Under the pieces are notes generated by a model. It was not told the origin of the DNA. It saw only the letters and a program-made list of their open reading frames with translations, and searched no databases. 48,716 bases of DNA from a virus: positions 1 through 48,716 of the IMG/VR virus record IMGVR_UViG_3300048591_000731. One strand, written 5' to 3'. A program made the position numbers and the translations under genes. Below, in pieces: positions 48,714 to 48,716 of the stretch (the first letter of the stretch is position 1; every line of letters starts with the position of its first letter).

Positions 48714-48716
48714 CAC

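Noticed and set aside
1-48716. CRISPR array, insertion sequence or integrase
   Set aside because: No regular direct repeats with spacers, no transposase or integrase motifs, and no flanking inverted repeats were seen.

Overview
The window is a GC-rich tailed-phage genome, most like a podovirus. It has a terminase, portal, scaffold and TTG-started capsid gene. These are followed by connector, tail and several long helical proteins of the internal-virion or ejection type. A DNA polymerase A family gene and a phage-type recombination set complete the picture. There is no integrase, rRNA or host housekeeping operon. I could not identify an RNA polymerase or an endolysin. The host is not determined. 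Ribosome-binding sites are common, but several promoters place the -10 box only 6-9 bases before an ATG, so the host probably translates leaderless mRNAs. The reductase is of the adenosylcobalamin (B12) type.

Layout. Positions 1-533 are non-coding, with a dense cluster of GGGGAC/GTCCCC hexamers and a perfect palindrome. A leftward P-loop ATPase (534-2021) and a rightward operon diverge from a promoter region at 2022-2069. The rightward block (2070-31663) holds small early-packaging genes, terminase, portal, scaffold, capsid, a tRNA with CAT anticodon, and connector and appendage genes. It then carries an insert of enzymes: a DUF115-like protein, a glycosyltransferase-methyltransferase fusion, an intein-bearing B12-dependent ribonucleotide reductase, a MazG-like hydrolase and a second glycosyltransferase. 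Tail and internal virion genes end the block.

The leftward block (48713-31575) carries a Fic-domain protein, an Fe-S uracil-DNA glycosylase relative, a winged-helix-like protein, DNA polymerase, an ERCC4 nuclease, a large LamG-like/SGNH hydrolase probable receptor-binding protein, a Cas4/RecB-like nuclease, a Sak4-like ATPase, a probable partner ssDNA-binding protein and GroES. Two rightward genes, a holin-like protein and a metallophosphoesterase, interrupt it. If the ends join, the leftward block runs on from the ATPase at 2021 across the junction, which suggests a circularly permuted or circularised genome.

The most striking feature is a DNA-level repeat, GGGTGGGGGGG (7-8 Gs after the T), present 29 times in both arms and in all three reading frames. 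In 22 of 29 copies the G-rich strand is the + strand, whatever the direction of the gene. The one coding copy with only six Gs after the T lies where the DNA polymerase reading frame breaks. Other points of interest are the intein placed directly before a catalytic cysteine, leaderless promoters, a hairpin that can hide the capsid ribosome-binding site, and a cysteine-rich virion-region protein.
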